NCBI GenBank assembly: GCA_964008355.1
Contig: CAXGBD010000065.1
Coordinates: 1 to 6,825 of the forward strand
Direction: 5' to 3'
Source: DTSX01 sp964008355
Lineage (GTDB): Bacteria; Pseudomonadota; Gammaproteobacteria; Steroidobacterales; UBA11654
Length of the DNA: 6,825 nucleotides
Position 1 is the stretch's first letter. Every line of letters starts with the position of its first letter. Made by a program: the position numbers and the translations under genes. Shown here piece by piece: positions 1-6,056 of the stretch. The notes under the pieces are model-generated. The model was not told the DNA's origin. It saw nothing but the letters and a program-made list of their open reading frames with translations, and did not search any database.

Positions 1-1136
1 TTAATGATTGTTGTTCCTGAGTGGAAGATTTTTAAATCAGGATCTGCTAGATCCGTTCCATCTAAGCCATTAATTTCCATGTTAGTTTCATATTTCTCAG
101 GATAGCCTAGACTGGCCATGATAACACCCAGAGCAGTTCGCTTATCCCATTTAATAGGAAACGATTCAATGGTCTCATCAAAACAAGCTTGAATGAGTTC
201 AACCAAATCCGATGAGAGTCGCATCATAATTGGTTGTGTTTCAGGATCGCCAAAGCGACAATTAAACTCCAGTACTTTAGGCTCATTTTGATCTGAAATC
301 ATTAGACCAGCATAGAGAAACCCTCTGTATGGAATGCCTTCATTGATCATACCATGAACAGTTGGCAGCATGATCTGATCCATAATTTTTCTCTGAAGAT
401 CAGCATCAACAAAAGGGACTGGGGAATAAGCTCCCATTCCACCGGTATATGGACCAGTGTCTCCATCCTTGATTGCCTTATGATCCTGTGAGGTAGCTAG
501 AGGTAGGATATTTACCCCATCTACCATGGCAATGAAGCTTACTTCCTCACCTTCCAAGAATTCTTCAATAACAATCGTTGCTCCTGCGGTTCCAAATTTT
601 TGATCCGTCATGATCTCATCAACACTTTTTTCCGCCATGGTAAAATTATTTACAATACATACTCCTTTGCCTGCAGCTAAGCCATTTGCTTTGATTACCA
701 TTGGATAGGTGGAGTTTTTTAAGAATTCTTTTGCCAAATGGGGGTCTGTAAAGGATTGATAAGTTGCTGTCGGGATCCTGTATTTTTGCATAAAACTTTT
801 TGCAAAAGTTTTGGATCCTTCCAATTGTGCCGCTTTGGCTGTGGGCCCAAAACATTTAATGCCAATCTTTTCAAACTCATCAACGACTCCTGCAACCAGA
901 GGATCCTCTGGGCCCACGACAACAAGGTCTATCGACTCAGTTACTGCAAAATGAATTAATTGTTCAATTTCAATTGCTGCGATCTCAATGTTGATTATTT
1001 TGGCTTCATTGGAAGATCCTGGGTTGCCAGGGGCAACAAAAACAGTATCAACATGATTTGATTGAGCAAGCTTCCAGGACAATGCATGTTCTCGTCCACC
1101 ACCACCAATGACTAAAACCTTGGATGATTGACTCAT
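1..1136 (-). CDS. purD: Phosphoribosylamine--glycine ligase (GAR synthetase), 3' end cut by window edge
   Basis: PurD joins glycine to 5-phosphoribosylamine using ATP, giving GAR, the second step of cytosolic IMP synthesis. The frame is open from ATG at 1136 to the window edge with no stop: 378 codons plus 2 nt. The family is about 425-430 aa, so roughly 50 C-terminal residues are missing; the TAA readable at 3-1 is out of frame. Visible motifs are the N-terminal GGGGREHAL (residues 11-19), GPEDPL (75-80), the ATP-grasp loop KANGLAAGKGV (149-159), HKAIKDGDTGPYTGGMGAYSP-type core (219-239, with Asp and Gly residues of the signature) and EFNCRFGDPE (290-299), the metal/ATP site. The frame ends inside the C-terminal domain (FHSGT at 371-375). 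The start lies 2 nt after the purH stop, with a weak CAGG-type ribosome site 8 nt upstream inside purH, so translation is probably coupled. It has no frameshift and looks functional. GATC sites are unusually dense here. The family call is secure. Confidence 0.97.
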   Translation of the reverse strand, partial: MSQSSKVLVIGGGGREHALSWKLAQSNHVDTVFVAPGNPGSSNEAKIINIEIAAIEIEQLIHFAVTESIDLVVVGPEDPLVAGVVDEFEKIGIKCFGPTAKAAQLEGSKTFAKSFMQKYRIPTATYQSFTDPHLAKEFLKNSTYPMVIKANGLAAGKGVCIVNNFTMAEKSVDEIMTDQKFGTAGATIVIEEFLEGEEVSFIAMVDGVNILPLATSQDHKAIKDGDTGPYTGGMGAYSPVPFVDADLQRKIMDQIMLPTVHGMINEGIPYRGFLYAGLMISDQNEPKVLEFNCRFGDPETQPIMMRLSSDLVELIQACFDETIESFPIKWDKRTALGVIMASLGYPEKYETNMEINGLDGTDLADPDLKIFHSGTTII

Positions 1137-1138
1137 AG

Positions 1139-2704
1139 TTAATGCCTGAAATGCCTGATCCCGGTAAAGCCCATCACTAGGTTATGTTCATCAGCAGCTG
1201 CTATGACTTCGTCATCTCTAATGGATCCTCCTGGTTGAATGATACAGTTGATTCCGTAATCTGCTGCTATTTCGATGCTGTCTTTGAAGGGAAAGAACCC
1301 ATCGGAGGCCATCACACAGTTTTGTGTCTTAAGATCAGCTGATGAAGCTTTCAAGCTGGCTATTTTAGCGCTCATCACACGACTCATTTGTCCTGCTCCT
1401 ATGCCTATAGTTTGTTGATGCCTGGCAAAAACAATGGCATTGGATTTGACATATTTGACAACTTTCCAGGCAAAGAGCATGTCTTTGATTTCTTCATCTA
1501 TGGGTTGACAGAGTGTCACAATATCGATGTCTTGTTTGCCTATAGTTTTTTCATCATCTTCTTGAATAAGAAATCCACCATCAATACTCTGGATAGAATA
1601 ATCAATGGTATTTTTCTCACAATTATCCATCTCAATCACCCTAATATTTTGTTTTCGTTCCAAAGCTTTGAGAGCATCAGAGTCAAATGAAGGCGCAATT
1701 AAGACCTCCAAGAATTGATTGTTGATTATGTTTTTTATCAATTCACTATCAACATTTCGATTCACTGCGATGACACCTCCAAAAGCTGATTCGGGATCTG
1801 CAAGAAATGATTTGTTGTAAGCCTCATGAAGATCATTGCCCATTGCAACTCCACAAGGATTGACATGTTTGACAATCACACAGGCTGGCTCATCGAAACT
1901 CTGTACACAGCCCATTGCAGCATCAGCATCCAATAAGTTATTGTACGACAGTTCTTTGCCTTGATACAGTTTGGATCCAACCAATGTGTTGAGTCCGGCT
2001 TCTCTTGGTTGATATATTGCAGCACGTTGATGTGGATTCTCCCCGTATCTCAGGTTTGTTTTTTTCGTTAATCCAATAGGTAATGTTTGAGGTAGAGTGT
2101 CGTTTTTTTTCTCAGAAAAATAATTCCAAATGGCAGCATCGTAAGATGCTGTGTATCCAAATGCTTTTAAGGCCAATTGTTTTCTCAGAGTGAATGAAAC
2201 ACAACCCTGGTTGTTGGTAAGTTCGGTCTTTAGTGTTTCATAGTCATCTGGATCAGTAAGGATGGTTTTGGTGTGATAATTTTTAGCAGTAGCTCTGATC
2301 ATACTGGGGCCACCAATATCAATGTTCTCAATAGCCATTGCTTCGTTACAACTATCCGTTGAAACAATTCTTTCAAATGGGTAAAGATTGACAATGACTA
2401 AATCTATGTTTGTGATTGAGTATTTCTCCAGAATATCTTCATCAACGTTGGGTCTATTGAGGAGACCAGCATAGATGAGAGGATGTAGTGTTTTGACCCT
2501 GCCATCCATCATTTCTGGGAAGCCTGTTATAGTGCTAACATCGGTTACTTCACATTGATGTTCTCTTAGGTAAGTAGCTGTCCCGCCTGTAGAGATCAAA
2601 TTTATTTGATAAGCAATCAATTGTTTGGCAAGTTCATCCAAGCCTGTTTTATCCGAGACACTGATCAGTGCATTCTGTATTTTTATCGGTTGATTAGCCG
2701 TCAT
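1139..2704 (-). CDS. purH: Bifunctional AICAR transformylase / IMP cyclohydrolase
   Basis: PurH catalyses the last two steps of IMP synthesis: formyl transfer from 10-formyl-THF to AICAR, then ring closure to IMP. The chosen ATG at 2704 gives 521 aa, close to the usual ~520-530. A TTG at 2737 would add 11 residues but overlaps the end of fis, and the sequence from MTANQ (then ALISVSDKTGL at 12-22) aligns with the usual PurH start, so ATG is preferred. The N-terminal MGS-like cyclohydrolase domain (about 1-195) shows STGGTA (38-43), TGFPEMMDGRVKTLHP (60-75), VNLYPF (105-110) and ENIDIGGPSMIRATAKN (126-142). The transformylase domain (about 215-521) shows LRYGENPHQ (218-226), the catalytic KH pair in VKHVNPCG (278-285, K279-H280), DPESAFGG (303-310), KSNAIVFA (420-427), GIGAGQMSR (434-442) and the C-terminal GIRHFRH. 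It starts 16 nt after the fis stop with no clear Shine-Dalgarno, and purD follows after 2 nt. An A8 tract falls in the interdomain linker. Confidence 0.97.
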   Translation of the reverse strand: MTANQPIKIQNALISVSDKTGLDELAKQLIAYQINLISTGGTATYLREHQCEVTDVSTITGFPEMMDGRVKTLHPLIYAGLLNRPNVDEDILEKYSITNIDLVIVNLYPFERIVSTDSCNEAMAIENIDIGGPSMIRATAKNYHTKTILTDPDDYETLKTELTNNQGCVSFTLRKQLALKAFGYTASYDAAIWNYFSEKKNDTLPQTLPIGLTKKTNLRYGENPHQRAAIYQPREAGLNTLVGSKLYQGKELSYNNLLDADAAMGCVQSFDEPACVIVKHVNPCGVAMGNDLHEAYNKSFLADPESAFGGVIAVNRNVDSELIKNIINNQFLEVLIAPSFDSDALKALERKQNIRVIEMDNCEKNTIDYSIQSIDGGFLIQEDDEKTIGKQDIDIVTLCQPIDEEIKDMLFAWKVVKYVKSNAIVFARHQQTIGIGAGQMSRVMSAKIASLKASSADLKTQNCVMASDGFFPFKDSIEIAADYGINCIIQPGGSIRDDEVIAAADEHNLVMGFTGIRHFRH

Positions 2705-2720
2705 ATGGAGAAGAAAATGC

Positions 2721-3038
2721 TCACTGAATGAGATCAAATGCTTTTAATTTTTTTCTTAATGTTGATCGATTAATACCCAGTATTGCTGCTGCTTGTGTTT
2801 GATTTTGTTTAGTATAGTCCATCACTGCTTTCATCAAAGGCAGTTCAACTTCTTCAATAACTAATTTGTATAAATTACAAGGAGTGTGGCCATTGAGCAT
2901 TTTAAAGTATTGTTCTAATGCTATTGTTGTTGAGTTTTTAAGCGAGCCATTAATCTGTGTTGTTTGTAAAGATTGACTAGATTGAGAATTATTTTTTGAT
3001 ATTGGTGATGTTGGTTTTTTTTGAGCTCGTTTTGTCAC
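2721..3038 (-). CDS. fis: Fis family DNA-binding nucleoid protein
   Basis: Fis is a homodimeric DNA-bending protein that shapes the nucleoid and regulates rRNA, tRNA and many other promoters in gammaproteobacteria. This copy is 105 aa against about 98 in E. coli. The dimer core (about 33-77) keeps LEQYFKMLNG (41-50) and LYKLVIEEVELPLMKAVMDYT. The C-terminal helix-turn-helix NQTQAAAILGINRSTLRKKLK (79-99) keeps the DNA-contact set equivalent to E. coli N84, R85, T87, R89 and K90 (here N90, R91, T93, R95, K96). The first 30 residues, which correspond to the beta-hairpin arm, are a basic, Ser/Gln/Asn-rich stretch that differs from E. coli. The start is GTG at 3038, supported by an AGGGGAG ribosome site 8 nt upstream. 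It normally sits directly after dusB, but here it follows accC across a 119-nt gap. purH follows after 16 nt. The family call is secure; the regulon in this organism is unknown. Confidence 0.95.
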   Translation of the reverse strand: MTKRAQKKPTSPISKNNSQSSQSLQTTQINGSLKNSTTIALEQYFKMLNGHTPCNLYKLVIEEVELPLMKAVMDYTKQNQTQAAAILGINRSTLRKKLKAFDLIQ

Positions 3039-3046
3039 AAAGACAA

Positions 3047-3053
3047 CTCCCCT
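3047..3053 (-). promoter_or_regulatory. Shine-Dalgarno site of fis
   Basis: On the minus strand the bases read AGGGGAG, 8 nt before GTG at 3038. It is the strongest ribosome site in the window and decides the GTG start of fis. An ATG at 3060 lies in another frame and reaches a stop after 23 codons. Confidence 0.75.
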
Positions 3054-3067
3054 GTTGCATATTCTTG

Positions 3068-3084
3068 CCAGATTCAGATTCTGG
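3068..3084 (-). repeat. Small inverted repeat in the fis leader
   Basis: The arms CCAGA and TCTGG are separated by 7 nt, and the plus strand also reads as two tandem CAGATT units. It lies in the predicted fis 5' UTR, about 15 nt upstream of the ribosome site. A 5-bp stem is short and could be chance. There is no U-run, so it is not a terminator. Confidence 0.3.
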
Positions 3085-3087
3085 GTA

Positions 3088-3103
3088 ACTTAAAAATTTA
3101 AGT
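3088..3103. promoter_or_regulatory. AT-rich palindrome at predicted fis transcription start (possible Fis autoregulatory operator)
   Basis: The plus strand reads acttaaaaatttaagt: arms of 7 bp (ACTTAAA / TTTAAGT) around a 2-nt centre. It lies just downstream of the predicted -10 at 3111-3116, about +2 to +17, where a bound protein would block transcription. The minus-strand reading shares the TYAAAWTTT core of the E. coli Fis consensus GNTYAAAWTTTRANC but lacks the flanking G and C. Fis is known to repress its own promoter in E. coli, so autoregulation is a reasonable inference. The palindrome is directly seen; the bound protein is not. Confidence 0.4.
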
Positions 3104-3110
3104 GAAAGAA

Positions 3111-3141
3111 ACTATAACATGGAGTGACCAGAAGATCGCAA
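3111..3141 (-). promoter_or_regulatory. Candidate promoter for fis-purH-purD
   Basis: On the minus strand an extended -10, TGT followed by TATAGT (3119-3111), lies 19 nt after TTGCGA (3141-3136). The -35 spacing is longer than the ideal 17, which the TGn extension could offset. It sits in the 119-nt gap after accC, the only place a separate fis promoter could be outside accC. No terminator for accC is visible in the gap, so readthrough is also likely. Confidence 0.4.
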
Positions 3142-3157
3142 TTGTTTGTGAAGAATT

Positions 3158-4498
3158 TTACAATCCTAGTCGTTTTTCCAAATAATGAATATCTGTACTA
3201 CCTTTTTTAAAGGCATTATGTTGCATGATTTCAAAATGTAGATTTTGGTTTGTTTTAATACCCTCTATCACCATTTCAGATAAGGCTATTCTCATGCGGT
3301 CAATTGCCGATTTTCTGGTATTTGCATGGGCAATTATTTTTGCAATCATGGAATCATAAAAAGGAGGTACTTCGTATCCCGTATAAATATGGCTATCCAC
3401 TCTAATACCAGGGCCGCCTGGTGGGTGCCACAATGAAATTTTTCCAGGGGATGGTATAAAAGTTCTAGCATCTTCTGCATTGATTCTGCATTCAATGGCG
3501 TGACCTCTCTCAGTTATATTTTCTTGTTTAAATGGCAATGGAAAACCCATCGCGATCCGTATCTGTTCTTTAACCACGTCAATACCTGTGATCATTTCTG
3601 TCACCGGATGTTCTACTTGCAATCTTGTATTCATCTCAATAAAGTAGAATTCATCATTCTCATATAAAAATTCCAGTGTCCCAGCACTTCTGTATCCAAT
3701 TTGCTTACAAAGTTTTATACACTTTTGAATCATTTTCGTACGTTGTCTCAGGGGGATGCCAGGTGCGGGAGCCTCTTCTATTATTTTTTGATGGTTTCGT
3801 TGCATAGAACAATCCCTGTCTCCTAAACAAACGACATTTCCATAGTTATCTGCAAGCATCTGAAATTCAATGTGCCTTGGCTCTTCAAGTAACCTTTCCA
3901 GATAGAGCGTGTCATCACCAAAAACTGCACGGGCTTCTGATCTTGTGAGATCAATTGTATGTTGCAGATTGGCTTTAGTATGAGCTACTCGCATTCCTTT
4001 ACCCCCTCCACCAGCGGCTGCTTTAACTAGAATCGGATAGCCTATTTTGTCTGCCATTTTTAGCACTGCTGCCGAATCATCTCCCAACGCTTCATGAGAA
4101 CCAAGTATGGTATTTATGCCTGATTTCTTAGCAACTTTTATGGCATTTAGTTTATTCCCCATCAATTTTATGGTTTCAGGTTTAGGACCAATAAAAACAT
4201 AACCACTTTTTTCAACCTGCTCAGCAAAATCACTATTTTCAGATAAAAAACCGTAGCCTGGATGAATAGCCATGGCATCGGTCACTTCTGCTGCACTAAT
4301 GATAGACGGTATATTCAAGTAACTATTGACTGATTCTGGAGGTCCAATACAGACGGATTCATCTGCGAGCAGGACATGCTTTTGATTACTATCTGAAGTG
4401 GAATGAATAGCAACGGTTTTAATATTGAGCTCAGAACACGCTCTTTGTATCCTCAGTGCAACTTCACCACGGTTTGCTATGACAAGCTTATCTAGCAT
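3158..4498 (-). CDS. accC: Biotin carboxylase subunit of acetyl-CoA carboxylase
   Basis: AccC carboxylates the biotin on AccB using ATP and bicarbonate, the first half-reaction of malonyl-CoA formation for fatty-acid synthesis. The length is 446 aa (E. coli 449), and numbering matches E. coli up to the catalytic core. There is an N-terminal Rossmann-like domain with IANRGEVALRI (7-17) and HPGYGFLSEN (79-88). The ATP-grasp domain has K116, K159 in LVKAAAGGGGKGMRV (157-171), H209, K238 in NHQKIIEE, E276, E288 and N290. R292 and E296 lie in EMNTRLQVEHPVTEM (288-302), and R338 is in ECRINAED. The C-terminal domain ends with IHYLEKRLGL, very near the E. coli end. All catalytic residues I can place are present. 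The ATG follows the accB TAA with no spacer (TAAATG) and no visible Shine-Dalgarno, so translation is coupled to AccB, its partner. Confidence 0.98.
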   Translation of the reverse strand: MLDKLVIANRGEVALRIQRACSELNIKTVAIHSTSDSNQKHVLLADESVCIGPPESVNSYLNIPSIISAAEVTDAMAIHPGYGFLSENSDFAEQVEKSGYVFIGPKPETIKLMGNKLNAIKVAKKSGINTILGSHEALGDDSAAVLKMADKIGYPILVKAAAGGGGKGMRVAHTKANLQHTIDLTRSEARAVFGDDTLYLERLLEEPRHIEFQMLADNYGNVVCLGDRDCSMQRNHQKIIEEAPAPGIPLRQRTKMIQKCIKLCKQIGYRSAGTLEFLYENDEFYFIEMNTRLQVEHPVTEMITGIDVVKEQIRIAMGFPLPFKQENITERGHAIECRINAEDARTFIPSPGKISLWHPPGGPGIRVDSHIYTGYEVPPFYDSMIAKIIAHANTRKSAIDRMRIALSEMVIEGIKTNQNLHFEIMQHNAFKKGSTDIHYLEKRLGL

Positions 4499-4948
4499 TT
4501 AGCTTGGGCTGATTAGAAATAAGACTTGATCGTACTCAACGGGATCACCGTTTTGAACTAAAATCCTTTCAATAATCCCATGTACATCTGATTCAATCTG
4601 ATTCATCATTTTCATCGCCTCGATGATGCACAGTGTGTCACCCTCATTCACTTCATCACCCACTTTAACGAATGTTTCGGCATTGGGTTCTGAAGAGTGA
4701 TAAAAGGTTCCAATCATTGGAGCTATAATTTTATGGAGATCATTGTTATTGTGCTGGTCTACATTTCTAACCTGATTATTATCAGGAGTTTCCTGTTGTG
4801 GGTGTGATGTTACCACTTCAGTTTGAATGGAATCTTTAGATACTTCACGGGTAATTCTAACGGTGTCTTCACCTTCTGTAATTTCAATTTCAGATAACCC
4901 AGATTCTTCAAGTAACTGAATTAATTTTTTTACTTTTCTAATATCCAT
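4499..4948 (-). CDS. accB: Biotin carboxyl carrier protein of acetyl-CoA carboxylase
   Basis: AccB carries biotin between AccC and the AccAD carboxyltransferase. It is 149 aa (E. coli 156). The open frame extends to 5038, inside aroQ. ATG at 4948 is chosen because MDIRKVKKLIQLLEESGLSE matches the canonical AccB start, and because it lies 4 nt after the aroQ stop. The N-terminal helical segment covers about 1-35. The biotinyl domain (about 72-149) has PMIGTFY (77-83), the hammerhead fold and the biotinylation motif EAMKMMN (110-116), with modified Lys at 113. The linker (about 36-70) is rich in Gln, Asn, Asp and Ser rather than the Ala/Pro-rich linker of E. coli. No Shine-Dalgarno is evident before the start, which suggests coupling to aroQ. 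accC follows directly. Confidence 0.97.
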   Translation of the reverse strand: MDIRKVKKLIQLLEESGLSEIEITEGEDTVRITREVSKDSIQTEVVTSHPQQETPDNNQVRNVDQHNNNDLHKIIAPMIGTFYHSSEPNAETFVKVGDEVNEGDTLCIIEAMKMMNQIESDVHGIIERILVQNGDPVEYDQVLFLISPS

Positions 4949-4952
4949 GAAT

Positions 4953-5393
4953 TTAGGAATTGGATAATTGATCCAATGCAGATAATAGAGCCAGTTCGTA
5001 ACCTTTAAATCCCAAACCACAGATGGTTCCTTGTGCAATATCGGAGAAGTATGAGTTCTTTCTAAATTCTTCCCTGGAAAAAATATTGCTTATATGGACC
5101 TCAATAAAAGGAACCTCAACTGCCAAAAGTACATCCCTTAGAGCAATGCTTGTGTGGGTAAAGGCCCCTGGGTTGATAATCATATAATCTATAGATTGTG
5201 ATCTTTCTTGAATTTTGTCGACCAAATCTGATTCCGAGTTGCTTTGAAAAGACTCTAAGTTACAATCATGTTCATCTGCAATCCTTGAGAGTTCCTTCTC
5301 TATTTGGTGAAGGTTTTTATCACCATAAATTTCAGGCTCCCTGGTTCCTAGGAGGTTAAGATTGGGACCATGAAGGACTAAAATAGTAACCAT
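4953..5393 (-). CDS. aroQ: Type II 3-dehydroquinate dehydratase
   Basis: AroQ dehydrates 3-dehydroquinate to 3-dehydroshikimate, the third step of the cytosolic shikimate pathway to chorismate. It is 146 aa, normal for the type II family, whose members form dodecamers. The flavodoxin-like fold is shown by LVLHGPNLNLLGTREP (5-20) with Arg18, the catalytic Tyr23 in the mobile loop, QSNSE (50-54), IINPGAFTH (72-80) with Asn74 and His80, and EVHISN (98-103) with catalytic His100. Arg111 is in FRKNSYFSD, followed by GLGFKGYELAL. The start ATG at 5393 fits the family N-terminus exactly. The ribosome site is weak (no GGAG). It lies 102 nt after the TlpA-like gene and 4 nt before accB. The aroQ-accB-accC order is common in gammaproteobacteria. 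Confidence 0.97.
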   Translation of the reverse strand: MVTILVLHGPNLNLLGTREPEIYGDKNLHQIEKELSRIADEHDCNLESFQSNSESDLVDKIQERSQSIDYMIINPGAFTHTSIALRDVLLAVEVPFIEVHISNIFSREEFRKNSYFSDIAQGTICGLGFKGYELALLSALDQLSNS

Positions 5394-5412
5394 GATATTT
5401 GCACGTTTAAAG

Positions 5413-5421
5413 AAGATAGCA
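5413..5421 (-). promoter_or_regulatory. Candidate extended -10 for aroQ-accB-accC
   Basis: The minus strand reads TGC followed by TATCTT, about 20 nt before the aroQ ATG. I see no good -35 at 16-18 nt spacing: the sequence there is the AT-rich inverted repeat at 5426-5448. The 102-nt gap and the lack of a strong ribosome site leave room for an independent promoter, but the call is tentative. Confidence 0.3.
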
Positions 5422-5425
5422 CCAT

Positions 5426-5448
5426 TTTTATAGAAAATAGCTATAAAA
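5426..5448. repeat. 8-bp-arm inverted repeat upstream of aroQ
   Basis: The plus strand has perfect arms TTTTATAG and CTATAAAA separated by 7 nt (AAAATAG). It overlaps the region where a -35 element would lie, 33 nt upstream of the aroQ ATG. The stem has only one G-C pair and no U-run follows on the minus strand, so a terminator is unlikely. An operator for an unknown regulator, or AT-rich chance, are the alternatives. Confidence 0.45.
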
Positions 5449-5454
5449 TCAACG

Positions 5455-5482
5455 AAAAAATATGATTATTATTATGAATAAT
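5455..5482 (-). terminator. Weak AT-only hairpin with T6 run after the TlpA-like gene
   Basis: On the minus strand ATTATT (5482-5477) can pair with AATAAT (5470-5465), and a T6 run lies at 5460-5455. The stem contains no G-C pair, so as a rho-independent terminator it is poor. It is listed because it is the only stem-plus-T-run structure I noticed between genes in the window. Confidence 0.15.
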
Positions 5483-5495
5483 TTTTATTTCAAAT

Positions 5496-6056
5496 TCAGT
5501 CACCCAAAATCATAGGAAGATCTTGGGAGGTTACTTCTCCATTTTTATACCAAGTTATTAAACCACTTGGTTCAACAAGTAAGGTATATGGCAGGGTTAG
5601 CGATGTGTTTCCAAGTCCTTTCATAATCTCGTATGCATTACTTTGCCCAATGAGTATGGGAAAGCTTATGCCATATTCATTTATAAAATCTCTTGCAAGC
5701 TCATTTTGATCGACGGCTATGCCTATGATTTGGATACCATGCTCTTGTTGATTGAGATGAAGCGTTTGCAACATTGGCATTTCCCTTCTGCAAGGTGCGC
5801 ACCATGTTGCCCAAAAATTAATCAGAATTCTCTGCTCCGACCATTCACTGATATCTCTAATATTGCCATCCAAATCTTCTAATGCAAAAGGAACAATGTA
5901 TTGAGGTTGATGGCGTTGAAAACCAATATTCATTAGTTTTATATCTGAGGTTAAGACATAAACACTTAAGGAAATAGGGACTAATAAAATTAAAAATATT
6001 GTTCTCAGTTTTAATTTTTTTAACTTTTTTTTCAAAATCAATACGTTTTGATTCAC
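5496..6056 (-). CDS. Membrane-anchored TlpA/ResA-like thioredoxin-fold protein
   Basis: This 186-aa protein is probably a periplasmic thiol-disulfide oxidoreductase. A basic N-terminus (Lys/Arg-rich, 9-18) precedes one hydrophobic segment (about 19-36), fitting an uncleaved signal anchor with the rest outside. The AhpC/TSA-Redoxin domain follows, with FALEDLDGN (57-65), the redox motif FWATWCAPCRREMP (81-94; Cys86, Cys89), IIGIAVD (110-116) and the cis-proline site TLPYTLL (154-160, Pro156). WCAPC with this layout is typical of TlpA/ResA rather than DsbA. The start is taken as GTG at 6056, overlapping the dsbD TGA by 4 nt (GTGA); there is no ATG before residue 42 and no clear ribosome site, so translation probably depends on dsbD. 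Coupling suggests DsbD keeps it reduced, perhaps for cytochrome c maturation, but the substrate is not shown by sequence. A CcmG-type role is an alternative. Confidence 0.88.
   Translation of the reverse strand: MNQNVLILKKKLKKLKLRTIFLILLVPISLSVYVLTSDIKLMNIGFQRHQPQYIVPFALEDLDGNIRDISEWSEQRILINFWATWCAPCRREMPMLQTLHLNQQEHGIQIIGIAVDQNELARDFINEYGISFPILIGQSNAYEIMKGLGNTSLTLPYTLLVEPSGLITWYKNGEVTSQDLPMILGD

Noticed and set aside
1..3. TAA at the left edge as the purD stop
   Set aside because: It is out of frame with purD by the codon count from 1136, and PurD would be about 50 residues short.
646..959. Three short open frames (646-855 and 719-925 minus, 738-959 plus)
   Set aside because: All lie inside purD, whose own frame is continuous and carries every family motif; these are shadow frames. 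They do not show that purD is broken.
1388..1690. 100-codon open frame on the plus strand
   Set aside because: It lies wholly antisense to the conserved transformylase domain of purH and its translation has no recognisable family character; a shadow frame.
2705..2737. TTG start for PurH 11 residues upstream
   Set aside because: It overlaps the 3' end of fis, the extra residues do not match the family, and an ATG is available at 2704.
2989..3060. 23-codon ATG frame upstream of and overlapping fis
   Set aside because: It has no good ribosome site and AGGGGAG lies inside it, positioned for the fis GTG. A leader-peptide role is possible but unsupported.
4949..5038. N-terminal extension of AccB by 30 residues
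   Set aside because: It overlaps the end of aroQ, has no AccB-like sequence, and the canonical MDIRK start lies at 4948.
5643..5882. 79-codon open frame on the plus strand
   Set aside because: Antisense to the thioredoxin domain of the TlpA-like gene, including its CAPC motif; no independent evidence.
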